Source: JAUVKA01 sp964465145 (GTDB lineage: Bacteria; Bacteroidota; Bacteroidia; Bacteroidales; UBA12481). From it: a stretch of 38,382 bases of DNA. The DNA lies in assembly GCA_964465145.1 (NCBI GenBank), contig CAYXJR010000042.1, forward strand, positions 1-38,382, written 5' to 3'. A program made the position numbers and the translations under genes. Of the stretch, positions 1 through 8,833 are shown piece by piece (positions within the stretch are counted from its first letter, which is position 1; every line of letters starts with the position of its first letter). The notes beneath the pieces were generated by a model that was not told where the DNA came from, did not search any database, and saw only the letters and a program-made list of their open reading frames with translations.

Positions 1-62
1 GAATTTTACAGTTATTATTAAACTGTTAAACGTCCCTTTTCAGAGGGGACTCAACCTTGTAA

Positions 63-1328
63 CTAATGATCCTTTAGCATTGATCTTACAGTTTCCAGTT
101 TCCCGTCTGTTGGAGCAGGATCCAGGTCAAGGATTTCTGCTAGTAAAGGATAAATACATACATTTTCAAAACTCACATGTGAGTATCCGGATTTAAAAGC
201 CGGGCCCATGGCATAAAAAATAGCATGCATATCCGGATTCCCGGGATCGTATCCGTGTGTGCCCAGAGAGTATGCTCTATTACGCTTTTCTATTTCAAGC
301 CCCCAACCCGGGTCGGCCTCGATAATGATATCGAAAATCCTCTTGTGCGTTCCGTAATGATAATGAGGAGGTAATTGTTCTTTCGTCCATACTTTCAGAT
401 GCGGCACGGCCGAAAGAGCAGAAATAACATCTGCATTTTCCCCTTCTACTGGCTGTATTGAATAACTTGGATTCGAACCGGAGTAACCGATGATATCATC
501 AAGGTCAAGGTAATCATCTAAAAAAATGTATTGATCAGGGGGGATATAACCCATACCATGGTCGGAGGTAACAATAAAATTGATTTCAATATCAAGATCT
601 GCTTCAGCCTGCTCAATTTTAACTATCGTAACACCAATAAGGCTATCGAGTTGAGATAAAACCGATTTTGTTTCATCAGAGCCTGGTCCGTAAGTATGGC
701 CAACCCCATCGGGTTCTTCAAAGTAGAACAGAACCAAGTGAGGACGGATTTTTTCCGGCAGGTAAAGCCATGATACAGCTGAATCAATGCGGGTTCCGAA
801 TGGGATTTCATCGTTAAAATACTTGCGGATGGATGGATGGAAATATTCATTTGTTTCGGTCCCGACCCAGTAAAAGGCAGCCGTTCTTACCCCTTGGCTT
901 TCCGCTGTTTCCCATATTGCTTCCCCCTCCCAGAATATTGAGTCCTCCACCATGCTGCGATTCCCCATGGTAAAAAAACTATCTGTTGCGGGGTCGTAAA
1001 AGTTGTTCTGTACAATCCCGTGATGATCCGGGTATAGGCCGGTGGCAATCGAATAGTGGTTTGGGAATGTCTTTGTCGGATAAGATGGAATCAAATATTC
1101 CGCTTTAACCCCCAGCTCTTCCATCAGATCCAGGTTTGGCATATCGGCCAAATCCGGATAATCCCAGCGGCATCCGTCTATCGACAGCATAATAACATAG
1201 GTCCGGTCAGGGCTATTTTCCTCCTTATCCCTTGAACAGGCAGGGGATGAAAGGGAAATAACCAGAAAAACCAAAATTAAAGCTGAAAATGATAATAACT
1301 GCTGTTCAAACTTTGATCGTTTAGTCAT
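63..1328 (-). CDS. Lipoprotein ectonucleotide pyrophosphatase/phosphodiesterase (alkaline phosphatase superfamily)
   Basis: The 421-residue protein probably hydrolyses phosphodiester or pyrophosphate bonds at the cell surface or in the periplasm. It starts with a lipoprotein signal (lipobox ending SSPAC, Cys31), so it should be membrane-anchored. The NPP layout is visible: an early metal-binding Asp in MLSIDGCRWD (Asp51), the nucleophile region PTKTFPNHYSIATG with Thr87 as likely nucleophile, EPDGVGHTYGP near the middle, TSDHGMG near residue 255 and GTHGYDPGNPDMHA near residue 360. All expected metal-ligand blocks of the family are present and the length is normal. It lies downstream of the TonB receptor but behind a strong terminator, so it is probably transcribed separately; I saw no clear -7 promoter. 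The substrate (nucleotide, phospholipid head group or other) cannot be told from sequence. Confidence 0.9.
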   Translation of the reverse strand: MTKRSKFEQQLLSFSALILVFLVISLSSPACSRDKEENSPDRTYVIMLSIDGCRWDYPDLADMPNLDLMEELGVKAEYLIPSYPTKTFPNHYSIATGLYPDHHGIVQNNFYDPATDSFFTMGNRSMVEDSIFWEGEAIWETAESQGVRTAAFYWVGTETNEYFHPSIRKYFNDEIPFGTRIDSAVSWLYLPEKIRPHLVLFYFEEPDGVGHTYGPGSDETKSVLSQLDSLIGVTIVKIEQAEADLDIEINFIVTSDHGMGYIPPDQYIFLDDYLDLDDIIGYSGSNPSYSIQPVEGENADVISALSAVPHLKVWTKEQLPPHYHYGTHKRIFDIIIEADPGWGLEIEKRNRAYSLGTHGYDPGNPDMHAIFYAMGPAFKSGYSHVSFENVCIYPLLAEILDLDPAPTDGKLETVRSMLKDH

Positions 1329-1348
1329 AACAGGGGTAATGTAGTAAA

Positions 1349-1376
1349 AAAAGAGCCCCCGGAAAGGAGGCTCTTT
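1349..1376 (-). terminator. Rho-independent terminator after the TonB receptor
   Basis: On the minus strand AAAAGAGCC pairs with GGCTCTTTT (extended by two more pairs across one mismatch), and the hairpin is followed by a run of T residues. It lies between the stop of the TonB receptor gene and the start of the phosphodiesterase gene, so it should end receptor transcripts. Confidence 0.8.
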
Positions 1377-1395
1377 TATAAATCACCATTAATAT

Positions 1396-4300
1396 TTAGA
1401 ATGAATAACGTACACCTACCTGTGCCATCCAGCGTGAAGCACGAAGGCCGCTGTCGTCAGCATTCCAGGTATTCTTTGGAGTGCTAAACTCAAAAGTTGG
1501 AGTAGTTCCATCCTCTGCCATGCCTTCAAAACCAATCAGGGTGAAAGCATCATTGGATACATACCAGCGGCGTCCCCAATCGGCATTGATCATATTACCA
1601 AGATTGAAAACATCCAGGGTTAGTTGCAATTTGTGACGGGTATTACCAGCCTGAACAAAGATATCCTGAGCAATTTTCAGGTCAATGGTGTTACGGAATG
1701 GTGTGCGGGCACCGTTGCGTTCAGCATATTCACCACGATGCTGACTTAGGTAAGCATCATCTTCAATATAGGCATCCAAATCAGCCCATTGTGCATCAGC
1801 TGTTGCAGCATCGGCAAATACAATTTCACCTTTGGAAGCAGGAACATAAATCAGGTTGCCTGAGTTTTGGCCTTCTCCGTTCAGATCACCATAGTCGTTG
1901 TATACATAGGAGAAGCGATGTCCGGAAGATCCATTGTAGAATAAGCTAATCATGGTAGCAGCATGGTTAAAATACTCTTTGCGATAGCTCAGGAAAGTTG
2001 TTACTCTGTGACCCTGATCGAAATCTGAATATGTGAGATCCAGGTTATTTAATCCATTCACTTGCTCATTGTATAACCATTGGCTGGAATTCTGTGATGA
2101 AGTAGCATCGTTTACAGCCATTGAGCGGCCATATGAATAAGCGATATTGGCAGTGAATCCATTATCAAATGGCTTCTCTAAAACAGCACTAAAGTTGTAT
2201 GCATAACCTTCATTGGTGTTGGTACCCAATATGATCCTTGTATAAGTCCGGTCAATACTGCTATCAGAGTAGTATGGCCTGTTATCAGCACCGGTCAGGT
2301 TGAATTCGGACTTCGGGTCTAAATTCAGATTATAATAATTCACATTATTTATGGTCTTTGTGAAAATCCCTTCAATGGTACCGATCATTCCCCAGGCAAG
2401 TTTCTGGTCTAATCCCAGGTTTGCCCGGAACACTTGCGGGAATTTGAAGTCTTTGGAAAAGAGATCCATTTGTCCGCTTGGAATAGCATCGGCCATACCA
2501 AAATCAGTATTTTCATATTGTTTCTGAGGATCACCGCTGAAAACAATATCGGATCCTTTGTAATAAATACCGCCAATAACTACACCACTATTGGTATATG
2601 ATCCACCAGGCCATACCAGAGGTAAACGGGAAGTGAAGATACCAACACCTCCACGCAGTTGAGTAGACTCATCACCGCTAAGATCCCAGTTGAAACCAAT
2701 ACGTGGTGAAAACAGAACCTGAGATTTAGGCATCTGCCCAGCCTGAGCACCCATCATGTCCCAACCAGCAGCTTCAAGCTTTGGAATGGTAGTTGTATTG
2801 AAATCATTATCAACAGGAGGTTGAGTAAGGAACATAGGCATATCCGCACGAATACCAAAAGTTACTTTGAAATCGTCACTTGCCTGGAACTCATCCTGAA
2901 CATACAATCCTAACTGCAGCATTTTAAAGTCGGCTGCTGCTGCTGAACCGTCACCAGTGATGTCATCCACCAATGAATATCCACGCTCATATTGGAAAGG
3001 TTTGTTATCGTAGAAATCCTGTATGTTATAAAACCGGTACTCACCAAAGTTTTTCCGCATGAACAAGTTGTAAACACCGGCAAATTCATTGTTAGTACCA
3101 ACGGTAATGGTATGTTTCCCTTTGTAGATACTTAAGTTGTCAGTAATTGTGAAAATATTCTGATTCAACTCGTTTGCAGTGGAGTAAGCCTCTGAACCTA
3201 AGTATATTGTACCCTTTCCATCATAAATACGAACAGATGGGAAATAGCTGTCGCCCATCGGGTCACGGTCATCACGAACAGTTGTGTAAACAGCAATAAG
3301 GTCATTGCTCATCCCTTCAAGGTTAGATTTCAATTCAAGTGTTGTTGAATTGGTCTTGCTCGGGAAAAATATCCCGTTATTTAGGAAGTTGAGGGATGTT
3401 GATGAAGAACGATAAGGGCTCAGGGATTCGTGCTTGGTATAGCTGTGGCGCAACATCAATTTGTGTGACTCGTTGATGTTCCAGTCTAAACGGGCCAGAA
3501 ATTTATCAGACTTTAACTCTGAAGAATTGTTTTCAAAGCCGCCGGTAACATAACCATAAGTATTCTCAACATAGGAAGCCAGCTCACCAAGCTGGGAAGT
3601 AGTTGCATTTCCGTTGTAATTATCAATGCTAAATGGCTGTGGAGTTGCATCCCGCTGCATTTCAGCATTTACAAAGAAATGCAGTTTGTTCTTAACAATC
3701 GGGCCGCCCAAACGGAAGCCAGTAGTAACAGCAGTAAAATCCGCCAGTTTTGTACGGGCATCAGCGATCTCTTCATCGGTTTTGCCTTCAATATTCATGG
3801 CATTCAAAGGGGTCTTACCCGAAAGGTTTTGGTCCCTGTAAAATCCATAAACAGATCCGTGAAATTGGTTTGTTCCTCTACGGGTTACAGCATTTATGCT
3901 GGCACCGGCAAATCCGCTATGGCGGACATCAAAAGGGGCAATAGTTATCTGGAACTGTTCGATAGCGTCCAAAGAGATAGGAGTACCTCCCGTTTGTCCA
4001 CCATTAACACCAGAAGCTGCTAGTCCAAAAACATCATTCTGAATACCACCGTCAATAGTCAGGCTATTGTAACGATTGTTCACTCCGGCAATACTGATTG
4101 CACTGTTATCATCCACAGTTGCCTGAGGAGTAAGACGGGTGAAATCTGTGAGGTCGCGGCCAACAGTAGGCATGGCATCAATTTTGTCAATACTGACAAA
4201 TGTTTCGGCTCCAGTACGGTTACCATCAAATACATCATTGGTTCCTTTTTGTCCAATTACAGCTACTTCCCCAAGGCGAACCTCAGTAGTTTTTAACCCC

Positions 4301-4623
4301 GGATTAATCTTAAAGGTTTGACCTAATGTAAGATAGATTCCTTCCTTAGTCCAGGCCTCATATCCAACATAACTGACTTTCATGGTGTAAGGACCCCCTA
4401 CATCCATGTTGGGAAGGCGGAAGAATCCTTCAGCATCAGAGATGCCTCCGAACTGTGTTCCGGTTGGAACATGAATCGCAACAACGGTAGCTCCGATTAG
4501 GCCGTCGCCGTCAGGACCGGTTACCTTACCGTTCATACCGGATGTGGTAACCTGAGCATAAGATGTTCCGGCTAGGAACATCCCCAATACTACCAACATC
4601 AAGATTTGGGTTGTTTTTCTCAT
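1396..4623 (-). CDS. TonB-dependent receptor, Oar-like, with carboxypeptidase-regulatory N-terminal domain
   Basis: A 1075-residue outer-membrane transporter. A Sec signal peptide covers residues 1-23 (ending TSYAQ). A carboxypeptidase-regulatory/CarbopepD-type domain follows at about 27-110 (starting SGMNGKVTGPDGDGLIGATV), then a plug domain at about 115-245 (KIDAMPTVGRDLTDFTRLTP, then NRYNSLTIDGG), then a long beta-barrel ending in the expected aromatic residue (QVGVRYSF). No SusD-like partner is next to it, which together with the domain order fits the Oar type rather than the SusC type. The ligand is unknown. Transcription would come from the 263-base upstream gap, which holds a palindrome (4765-4784) but only a weak -7 match (7 of 8 to TAnnTTTG at about 4700-4707). 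It ends at a terminator. Confidence 0.93.
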   Translation of the reverse strand: MRKTTQILMLVVLGMFLAGTSYAQVTTSGMNGKVTGPDGDGLIGATVVAIHVPTGTQFGGISDAEGFFRLPNMDVGGPYTMKVSYVGYEAWTKEGIYLTLGQTFKINPGLKTTEVRLGEVAVIGQKGTNDVFDGNRTGAETFVSIDKIDAMPTVGRDLTDFTRLTPQATVDDNSAISIAGVNNRYNSLTIDGGIQNDVFGLAASGVNGGQTGGTPISLDAIEQFQITIAPFDVRHSGFAGASINAVTRRGTNQFHGSVYGFYRDQNLSGKTPLNAMNIEGKTDEEIADARTKLADFTAVTTGFRLGGPIVKNKLHFFVNAEMQRDATPQPFSIDNYNGNATTSQLGELASYVENTYGYVTGGFENNSSELKSDKFLARLDWNINESHKLMLRHSYTKHESLSPYRSSSTSLNFLNNGIFFPSKTNSTTLELKSNLEGMSNDLIAVYTTVRDDRDPMGDSYFPSVRIYDGKGTIYLGSEAYSTANELNQNIFTITDNLSIYKGKHTITVGTNNEFAGVYNLFMRKNFGEYRFYNIQDFYDNKPFQYERGYSLVDDITGDGSAAAADFKMLQLGLYVQDEFQASDDFKVTFGIRADMPMFLTQPPVDNDFNTTTIPKLEAAGWDMMGAQAGQMPKSQVLFSPRIGFNWDLSGDESTQLRGGVGIFTSRLPLVWPGGSYTNSGVVIGGIYYKGSDIVFSGDPQKQYENTDFGMADAIPSGQMDLFSKDFKFPQVFRANLGLDQKLAWGMIGTIEGIFTKTINNVNYYNLNLDPKSEFNLTGADNRPYYSDSSIDRTYTRIILGTNTNEGYAYNFSAVLEKPFDNGFTANIAYSYGRSMAVNDATSSQNSSQWLYNEQVNGLNNLDLTYSDFDQGHRVTTFLSYRKEYFNHAATMISLFYNGSSGHRFSYVYNDYGDLNGEGQNSGNLIYVPASKGEIVFADAATADAQWADLDAYIEDDAYLSQHRGEYAERNGARTPFRNTIDLKIAQDIFVQAGNTRHKLQLTLDVFNLGNMINADWGRRWYVSNDAFTLIGFEGMAEDGTTPTFEFSTPKNTWNADDSGLRASRWMAQVGVRYSF

Positions 4624-4764
4624 AGAATTGAAATGTTTAGGTATAACAATTATTTATAGTTTGAATTTTAGAATTTCGTAGTGTAAACTGCAAGATAATC
4701 AAACAGAACAGGCACTTGAGGCCTTCCCGGCTGAACTTTTTAACTATTTGCCAACACTGTATCA

Positions 4765-4784
4765 ACCGATTGTTAACAATTGGT
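4765..4784. promoter_or_regulatory. Near-perfect 20-bp palindrome upstream of the TonB receptor (possible operator)
   Basis: ACCGATTGTTAACAATTGGT reads the same on both strands except for one position in each arm; the inner 12 bases ATTGTTAACAAT are a perfect palindrome. It sits about 140 bases upstream of the receptor start in the 4624-4886 intergenic gap. Dyads of this size often bind dimeric regulators, but no binding protein is implied by the sequence. The rest of the gap is AT-rich and holds a weak GTTAA/TTAAC hairpin with a T-run (4836-4849) that could end the U32 transcript. Confidence 0.35.
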
Positions 4785-4886
4785 AAATGGAGCCCAAAGA
4801 TGGGAATTGTTTCCTTGAAGATGCTCTCCAAAAAAGTTAAAAAATTAACAATTTGCGGAAGACATTAATAGAGAAGAACTTAATTT

Positions 4887-6152
4887 TTAGGAAGGGGATT
4901 CAGCGTCCTTCCACTTGTATAATTTATCTGATCTTCGAATCTTTTCATCAACTTTCATTGAGAACCTATCGCCCTTTTTTACCTCTTCAACAGCCTGATC
5001 ATCCAGGCGCAATTCCTTAACTTCTAATTCCACTGCACCGGTTGTAGGCCCGGTTATCAGAACCCTGTCACCAACCTTAAGAGATTTTGTTTCCATTACG
5101 AATTCGGCAACACCAATATTTGGAAAATAATTGCTTCCCTTTCCAAGATATTCTTTTCTCCTTGCAGCTTTGCTGCCATATACCTCACTCCATTCTCCTA
5201 ACTTTTGCCCAAGGTAATAGCCATCCCAGAATCCCCGGTTGAATACCTGCTTTAGCCTGGTTTCCCACCTATCGATATTCTCAGTACTATATTCCCCCAG
5301 AGGAATACTGTCAACAGCTTGTTTATAGCATTCGCAAACAGTTTTGACATATTCCGGGGGCCTGGCTCTGCCTTCGATTTTTAAAACACTTATTCCACTA
5401 TCAATAATCCTATCTACGAAACCTATGGTGCAAAGGTCTTTGGCAGACATCAAATATTCATTGTCCACAACCAGCTCATCTCCGGATTCATTATCTGTCA
5501 GCTTGTAGCTTCTGCGACAGCCCTGAAGGCATGAACCACGGTTGGCTGAGTAGTTATATTGGTGAAGGCTGAGATAGCACTTGCCAGATATTGCCATACA
5601 AAGAGCTCCATGAACAAAAAGTTCAAGACGGATAAGATTCCCGGAGGGCCCCCTTAATTGATCCTCTTCAATTTGCCGGTATATTTCCTCTACCTGATCA
5701 AGATTCAATTCACGGGCCAGGACAACAACATCTGCATATTGTGCATAAAATTTTAACGCCTGGTAATTGGATATGTTTAATTGGGTAGAAAGATGGATTT
5801 CAACACCCTTTTCCCTGGCATATTCTATAGCAGATTGATCAGACACGATAGCAGCACTGATCCCATGATCGGCTGCAGCATCTACCAGCTTTTTCATCAT
5901 GGGTATATCCTCATCGTAAAGTACTGTGTTCAGCGTCAGATAGGATTTTACCCCATGCTTCTTGCATTTTGCTGCTATCTCAGAAAGATCATCCAGGGTG
6001 AAGTTGATGCTGGATCTGGCGCGCATATTAAGCTTTTCCAATCCAAAATACACCGACCCAGCCCCCCCTTGAATAGCCGCCGAAAGGGAATCCCAGGATC
6101 CCACCGGAGCCATCACCTCAATCTTATCAGGCTTAATGGATAAATCTGTCAT
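4887..6152 (-). CDS. Peptidase U32 family protein (probable RNA hydroxylation protein, TrhP-like)
   Basis: A 421-residue U32-family protein. The N-terminal part looks like a TIM-barrel (starting IEVMAPVGSWDSLSAAI). The family signature ELFVHGALCMAISGKCYLS is at residues 177-195, and the conserved cysteines 185, 192, 208 and 212 are all present. A C-terminal beta-rich domain (about 330-410, GVAEFVMETKSLKVGDRV) is the kind found in longer U32 members. The family was first named as collagenase-like peptidases; better-studied members (TrhP, RlhA) hydroxylate tRNA or rRNA, and prephenate and iron-sulfur dependence is known for them. Which RNA this one acts on is not visible. The gene begins 3 bases after the GT9-like gene stops, so it is the last gene of the atpDC operon. 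Confidence 0.85.
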   Translation of the reverse strand: MTDLSIKPDKIEVMAPVGSWDSLSAAIQGGAGSVYFGLEKLNMRARSSINFTLDDLSEIAAKCKKHGVKSYLTLNTVLYDEDIPMMKKLVDAAADHGISAAIVSDQSAIEYAREKGVEIHLSTQLNISNYQALKFYAQYADVVVLARELNLDQVEEIYRQIEEDQLRGPSGNLIRLELFVHGALCMAISGKCYLSLHQYNYSANRGSCLQGCRRSYKLTDNESGDELVVDNEYLMSAKDLCTIGFVDRIIDSGISVLKIEGRARPPEYVKTVCECYKQAVDSIPLGEYSTENIDRWETRLKQVFNRGFWDGYYLGQKLGEWSEVYGSKAARRKEYLGKGSNYFPNIGVAEFVMETKSLKVGDRVLITGPTTGAVELEVKELRLDDQAVEEVKKGDRFSMKVDEKIRRSDKLYKWKDAESPS

Positions 6153-6155
6153 AAT

Positions 6156-7004
6156 TTATTTTAGATAGTTTTGAATGGTTTCAACCTGCTTTTTCCAGCT
6201 GTTTGGTTCCTCCCTAATATCCACAAACAAATGTGGTTTATCAAAAACCATAGCCCAAATTTCCCGTCCTGGTTCAATGTCAAGCAATACTCTTGCGCCA
6301 GATCTTATATAAACCTGCTCCTGCCCGGTAAAATCTCCACAGGTACTCAGCACAGTACATCCTGTTTTCCGCATAATCTCCTCACTGGTCAGGCGCCAGT
6401 GTTCATGGCCACACAGCACCAAGGGCCTCTCAATACGGCTGATCAGTTCACTGATCGGATCCGAAAGATCCTTCTCCCCTGGATCATGAGCCGGCATGTC
6501 CAAAACAGCATAGCTTTCCAGAAATGATTCAGGCAGGGCGTTTTTTAGGAAAAGATTATTATGGCCGTAGAAAAAATCTAACCCCGGCCCATCATCAATA
6601 AGGTCAAATACATCCAATAATTCCATCCCCGCTTGTCTGAATGCTTCACCGGCTTCACGCCTGCCAATTATACTACGAATATGCTTAAGCTTCTTATGGT
6701 GCAGTGTAAAATCCATCACACGCAACCGGTTTTTGAACCATGAAGTTTTCATACCCCCCGTCAGATCAATCAGGTAATCGGCTTTGACATCTCTGAATTG
6801 TCCGATATTTTTGGATGGATTCTTTTCGTATGAAACAAGTGAACTAACAAAAGGATTATTTTCCAGCAGCCAATGGAATTGTTTGGGAGCTGCAGAAATT
6901 ACTTCAGCATGTTCAACCGACTTCACAATAGCCCTGATGAGGGGGGTTGAAAACAGTATTTCCGAAGTTTCCGGAGGATGAAGAAAGAGGTACCTGACTT
7001 CCAC
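6156..7004 (-). CDS. Glycosyltransferase family 9 (heptosyltransferase-like) protein, divergent
   Basis: A 282-residue protein that resembles GT9 (ADP-heptose:LPS heptosyltransferase) enzymes: RYLFLHPPETSEILFSTPLI at the N-terminus, a DYLIDLTGGMKTSWFKNRLR segment in the middle of the N-lobe, and a C-terminal lobe with ISELISRIERPLVLCGHEH. It is shorter than usual GT9 enzymes (about 340-350 residues) and the C-terminal donor-binding motifs are poorly kept, so it may be degenerate or a specialised member. Translation appears to start at GTG; no ATG lies near the conserved N-terminus. It is packed between atpC (8-base gap) and the U32 gene (3-base gap), so it should be co-transcribed with atpDC, although nothing links it to ATP synthesis. 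Confidence 0.6.
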   Translation of the reverse strand: MEVRYLFLHPPETSEILFSTPLIRAIVKSVEHAEVISAAPKQFHWLLENNPFVSSLVSYEKNPSKNIGQFRDVKADYLIDLTGGMKTSWFKNRLRVMDFTLHHKKLKHIRSIIGRREAGEAFRQAGMELLDVFDLIDDGPGLDFFYGHNNLFLKNALPESFLESYAVLDMPAHDPGEKDLSDPISELISRIERPLVLCGHEHWRLTSEEIMRKTGCTVLSTCGDFTGQEQVYIRSGARVLLDIEPGREIWAMVFDKPHLFVDIREEPNSWKKQVETIQNYLK

Positions 7005-7012
7005 GAGCCGGT

Positions 7013-7258
7013 TTATTTATTGCTTTCGACCAGAACCACAACGTTATTATCCAGGCATTCCACTACCCCCTTGCTTATTTGGAAGTTATGCACTGTTCCG
7101 GTCTTGTCAATGACCTTTACAGGACCCTCTTCCAAAGTTGAGATCAGTGGGGCATGGTTTTCTAGAATTTCAAACGAACCCTTACTTCCAGGTAGTTTGA
7201 TAAGATCAATTTCCCCAGCGAAAATCTTTTTATCCGGTGTAACAATTTCCAGATACAC
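7013..7258 (-). CDS. atpC: ATP synthase F1 epsilon subunit, short form
   Basis: The 81-residue product matches the N-terminal beta-sandwich of epsilon (YLEIVTPDKKIFAGEIDLIK, then GSKGSFEILENHAPLISTL). The C-terminal two-helix domain that regulates ATP hydrolysis in E. coli and Bacillus is missing. The protein ends cleanly after ECLDNNVVVLVE, so this is a natural short form, as is common in Bacteroidota, and not a truncation. It links the gamma stalk to the c-ring. The start is GTG, 16 bases after atpD; no ATG alternative exists near the conserved N-terminus. Confidence 0.93.
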   Translation of the reverse strand: MYLEIVTPDKKIFAGEIDLIKLPGSKGSFEILENHAPLISTLEEGPVKVIDKTGTVHNFQISKGVVECLDNNVVVLVESNK

Positions 7259-7274
7259 GAGTCTGTTTTTAAAT

Positions 7275-8789
7275 TTATGCCTGCTTTGCTTCGGCTAGCA
7301 TTTTTTCACCTTTTTCAATAGCCTCATCGATATTTCCAACAAGGTTGAAAGCTGCTTCCGGGTATTTATCAACATCGCCTCTCAGTATCATCTTAAATCC
7401 CTTGATGGTATCCTCAATACTGACCATGGCTCCCGGCCGGCCGGTAAACTGCTCGGCAACATGAAATGGCTGGGATAGAAAGCGCTGTACCCTTCGGGCT
7501 CTATGAACAACAATTTTGTCATCTTCCGATAACTCATCCATTCCAAGAATAGCAATTATATCAAGTAATTCCTGGTATCTCTGTAGGATTTCCTTAACCT
7601 CCTGAGCTGTGTCATAATGCTCTTTCCCAACATTTTCAGGTGATAATATCCTGGAAGTTGAATCCAGGGGATCCACTGCAGGGTATATCCCTAATTCGGA
7701 AATTTTCCTGCTCAACACCGTTGTTGCATCCAGGTGAGAAAATATTGTAGCAGGTGCAGGATCCGTAAGGTCATCAGCTGGCACATATACCGCCTGAACT
7801 GAAGTAATTGAACCATGACGGGTTGAAGTAATTCTTTCCTGCATGGCACCCATTTCGGTAGCCAGAGTAGGTTGATATCCTACCGCAGATGGCATCCGTC
7901 CTAATAGAGCTGACACTTCTGAACCAGCCTGGGTGAAACGGAAAACATTGTCCATAAAGAAAAGAATATCACGTCCACTGCCAGTTCCATCTCCATCCCG
8001 GAAATTCTCCGCCAGAGCTAATCCTGACAGAGCTACACGAGCACGGGCCCCTGGAGGTTCGTTCATTTGTCCATAAACCAGTGCCAGTTTGGATTCGGCC
8101 AGTTTTTCCGGGTCAACTTTCGAAAGATCCCAGCCCCCTTTTTCCATGTCCTCCATAAATTCGGGTCCGTAATTTACAACACCAGCTTCTAGCATTTCCC
8201 GGAGCAAATCATTTCCCTCTCTTGTGCGTTCGCCAACCCCGGCAAATACTGATAAACCAGAATATCCTTTGGCAATATTGTTGATCAATTCGAGAATCAA
8301 AACCGTCTTACCCACCCCTGCACCACCAAACAATCCAATTTTCCCTCCTTTAGAATAAGGTTCAATCAGGTCAATGACCTTTATGCCGGTAAATAGAACT
8401 TCTGTCTCCGTGCTCAGCTCCTGATATTTTGGTGGATCACGATGAATAGGATATCCATTTTTTTTCGATAATGGACCCATCCCGTCTATAGGATTACCAG
8501 TTACATTTAGCAACCGGCCTTTCGTTTGATCACCAACTGGCATGAGGATGGGCGAGCCGGTAGCGACCACTTGCATTCCCCTGTATAATCCCTCGGTTGA
8601 ATCCATGGCAATGGCACGTACAGTGTGCTCCCCAATGTGCTGCTGACACTCAACAACAAGAGGCTCTTCATTATCTCTCTGAACCTCTAATGATTCATAA
8701 ATCTCGGGTAATTCAATTCCTTCACCTGAGAAGTCAACATCCACTACGGGCCCAATAACCTGAACAATTTTCCCTATATTTTTTGCCAT
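7275..8789 (-). CDS. atpD: ATP synthase F1 beta subunit (catalytic)
   Basis: A 504-residue catalytic subunit of F1. The P-loop GGAGVGKT is at 155-162, the catalytic glutamate in GERTREGND at 187, YGQMNEPPGARAR follows, and the DELSEED loop reads DELSEDD. Between EMLEAG and LALVYGQMNEPPG there is an insertion of about 25 residues compared with E. coli (starting VVNYGPEFMEDMEKGGWDLS), typical of Bacteroidota beta subunits. It is encoded with atpC but about 9 kb from the other subunit genes. Its own -7 promoter element lies 26 bases before the ATG, so the pair can be transcribed apart from the main atp operon. Confidence 0.98.
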   Translation of the reverse strand: MAKNIGKIVQVIGPVVDVDFSGEGIELPEIYESLEVQRDNEEPLVVECQQHIGEHTVRAIAMDSTEGLYRGMQVVATGSPILMPVGDQTKGRLLNVTGNPIDGMGPLSKKNGYPIHRDPPKYQELSTETEVLFTGIKVIDLIEPYSKGGKIGLFGGAGVGKTVLILELINNIAKGYSGLSVFAGVGERTREGNDLLREMLEAGVVNYGPEFMEDMEKGGWDLSKVDPEKLAESKLALVYGQMNEPPGARARVALSGLALAENFRDGDGTGSGRDILFFMDNVFRFTQAGSEVSALLGRMPSAVGYQPTLATEMGAMQERITSTRHGSITSVQAVYVPADDLTDPAPATIFSHLDATTVLSRKISELGIYPAVDPLDSTSRILSPENVGKEHYDTAQEVKEILQRYQELLDIIAILGMDELSEDDKIVVHRARRVQRFLSQPFHVAEQFTGRPGAMVSIEDTIKGFKMILRGDVDKYPEAAFNLVGNIDEAIEKGEKMLAEAKQA

Positions 8790-8814
8790 ATCAAACCTTT
8801 AAAAAATCAAGCCC

Positions 8815-8822
8815 CAAAGTTA
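8815..8822 (-). promoter_or_regulatory. Bacteroidota -7 promoter element for atpDC
   Basis: TAACTTTG on the minus strand matches TAnnTTTG in full. It falls in the 44-base gap between the polyprenyl synthetase stop and the atpD start, giving a predicted leader of about 20 bases. No clear -33 element was recognised. Confidence 0.55.
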
Positions 8823-8833
8823 GGATTTTTTTC

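Noticed and set aside
8..26. ACAGTT/AACTGT hairpin after the phosphodiesterase gene as a terminator
   Set aside because: Read on the minus strand it has a 6-bp AT-rich stem and no T-run behind it; the gene's terminator may lie outside the window.
4637..4831. A 64-residue minus-strand frame between the TonB receptor and the U32 gene
   Set aside because: No family match, no ribosome-binding site, and it covers the palindrome; the composition looks like AT-rich intergenic DNA.
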